From Ustulina deusta (lineage: Eukaryota > Ascomycota > Sordariomycetes > Xylariales > Xylariaceae): 64,000 nt of DNA. Within the stretch, counting starts at the first letter, position 1. Each line of letters begins with the position of its first letter. The notes under the pieces were generated by a model that did no database searches, was not told where the DNA came from, and saw only the letters and a list, made by a program, of their open reading frames with translations. The translations under genes and the position numbers were made by a program. Shown piece by piece: positions 63,413 through 64,000 of the stretch. Location of the stretch: assembly GCA_023159155.1 (NCBI GenBank), contig JAJNNX010000011.1, positions 744,001-808,000 of the forward strand, read 5' to 3'.

Positions 63413-64000
63413 GATGATGTGATTTTGTGTCTAAGAAGCGGCAAATGGCGCGTTTTCCTCAAGATTTTCTCACTAACACTAATCTAGGAGTAATTACCAC
63501 TCAAATTGACTCCATCAGTAGACTCAGGATTTCGTGTATCATCGCCAGTCAGGCGTGGCTTATCTTAACCAAAATAATAGTAGAATCAACATCGGCCATT
63601 TTCCAGCGTATTCCTGACGCTCGGCCAGTTTCAAAAGTAAAAAAGGTTTAATGGTTGCTGAGGAAAGAAAGTACCTTGGGTACCTATTCTCGCAAGTATA
63701 ATGATAGGGGATAGGGATTTTGGCATATGTAGCCGGCTATCCACTCTATCAACTCTAGTCTGAAGAGATTACTGAAACTACCCAAAAAAACAGAAACGAC
63801 CCGGTGGTACTTCCTGATTAGGTAGGGTAAGCCTTACGGTAGAGTTTTCGTAGATCCGACATGCTTGTAGGAGGTTTGGTAAAGACGCCTTCATCGGCAA
63901 TAATCGGCAGCTTTCAACCAATCGAACGACCCTCTCAGTTAAATGCAATGTCGGTTCCTCTTAGCTAATGTGATGTTGGTTCTGCCACTACACTAAAAAG
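63413..64000. other. Upstream flank of the oxygenase, to window edge
   Basis: This should hold the promoter of the minus-strand oxygenase. The 74-aa plus frame at 63427-63651 shows no recognisable features. The metabolite cluster may continue beyond the edge. Confidence 0.45.

Noticed and set aside
1..64000. tRNA, rRNA and CRISPR features
   Set aside because: I looked for T-loop-like and anticodon-arm patterns and for regularly spaced repeats and found none convincing. CRISPR arrays are not expected in a fungal chromosome.

Overview
This is a chromosomal window from a filamentous ascomycete (Pezizomycotina; a Sordariomycete-like fungus is my guess, not proven). The evidence is short spliceosomal introns (about 44-91 bp) with GT..AG ends and CTAAC/CTGAC-type branch sites, fungal housekeeping genes (SEC24, CFT2), a 2EXR-domain protein, a non-reducing polyketide synthase, and a large A/T-saturated block of mutated retrotransposons of the kind left by repeat-induced point mutation (RIP). 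Nothing bacterial or viral was seen. || Layout. (1) 1-17,100 is ordinary gene-rich DNA: SEC24 (minus) and CFT2 (plus) transcribed divergently, a 2EXR-domain protein, an LrgB-family membrane protein, a small single-pass membrane protein and a GC-rich coiled-coil protein. (2) 18,499-49,472 is one ~31 kb A/T-rich block. It can be resolved base by base into nested LTR retrotransposons: an outer Ty1/copia-type element E1 (130-bp LTRs, TTATA target duplication) interrupted by E2 (163/164-bp LTRs, ATTAA) and by a Ty3/gypsy element E4 (271/270-bp LTRs, AAAAAT). E2 is itself interrupted by a second copia element E3 (287-bp LTRs, CTATA). E4 is interrupted by two separate 258-bp solo LTRs (ATATA and AAAAT duplications) that are barely mutated. 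Decayed reverse-transcriptase motifs are still readable in E1, E3 and E4. (3) 49,562-50,299, beside the block, is an FkbM-type methyltransferase frame broken by one TAG that fits a RIP-type CpA-to-TpA change. (4) 52,350-63,412 is part of a secondary-metabolite gene cluster: a 2,629-aa non-reducing PKS (SAT-KS-AT-PT-ACP-degenerate ACP-CMeT-alpha/beta hydrolase), a 127-aa EthD-like protein, and a CitB-like Fe(II)/2-oxoglutarate oxygenase. The cluster probably continues past the right edge; no regulator or transporter is seen inside. || How the genes fit together. The PKS should make a C-methylated aromatic polyketide released by its C-terminal hydrolase. The oxygenase resembles citrinin CitB, which oxidises an aryl methyl group, and the EthD-like protein is of the type that includes polyketide decarboxylases. 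The product is inferred only as a methylated orsellinate-like aromatic that is then oxidised and perhaps decarboxylated. The TE block separates the housekeeping side from this accessory side. || Limits: all exon joins were made by eye from splice signals and reading frame, and family assignments rest on motifs, not searches.
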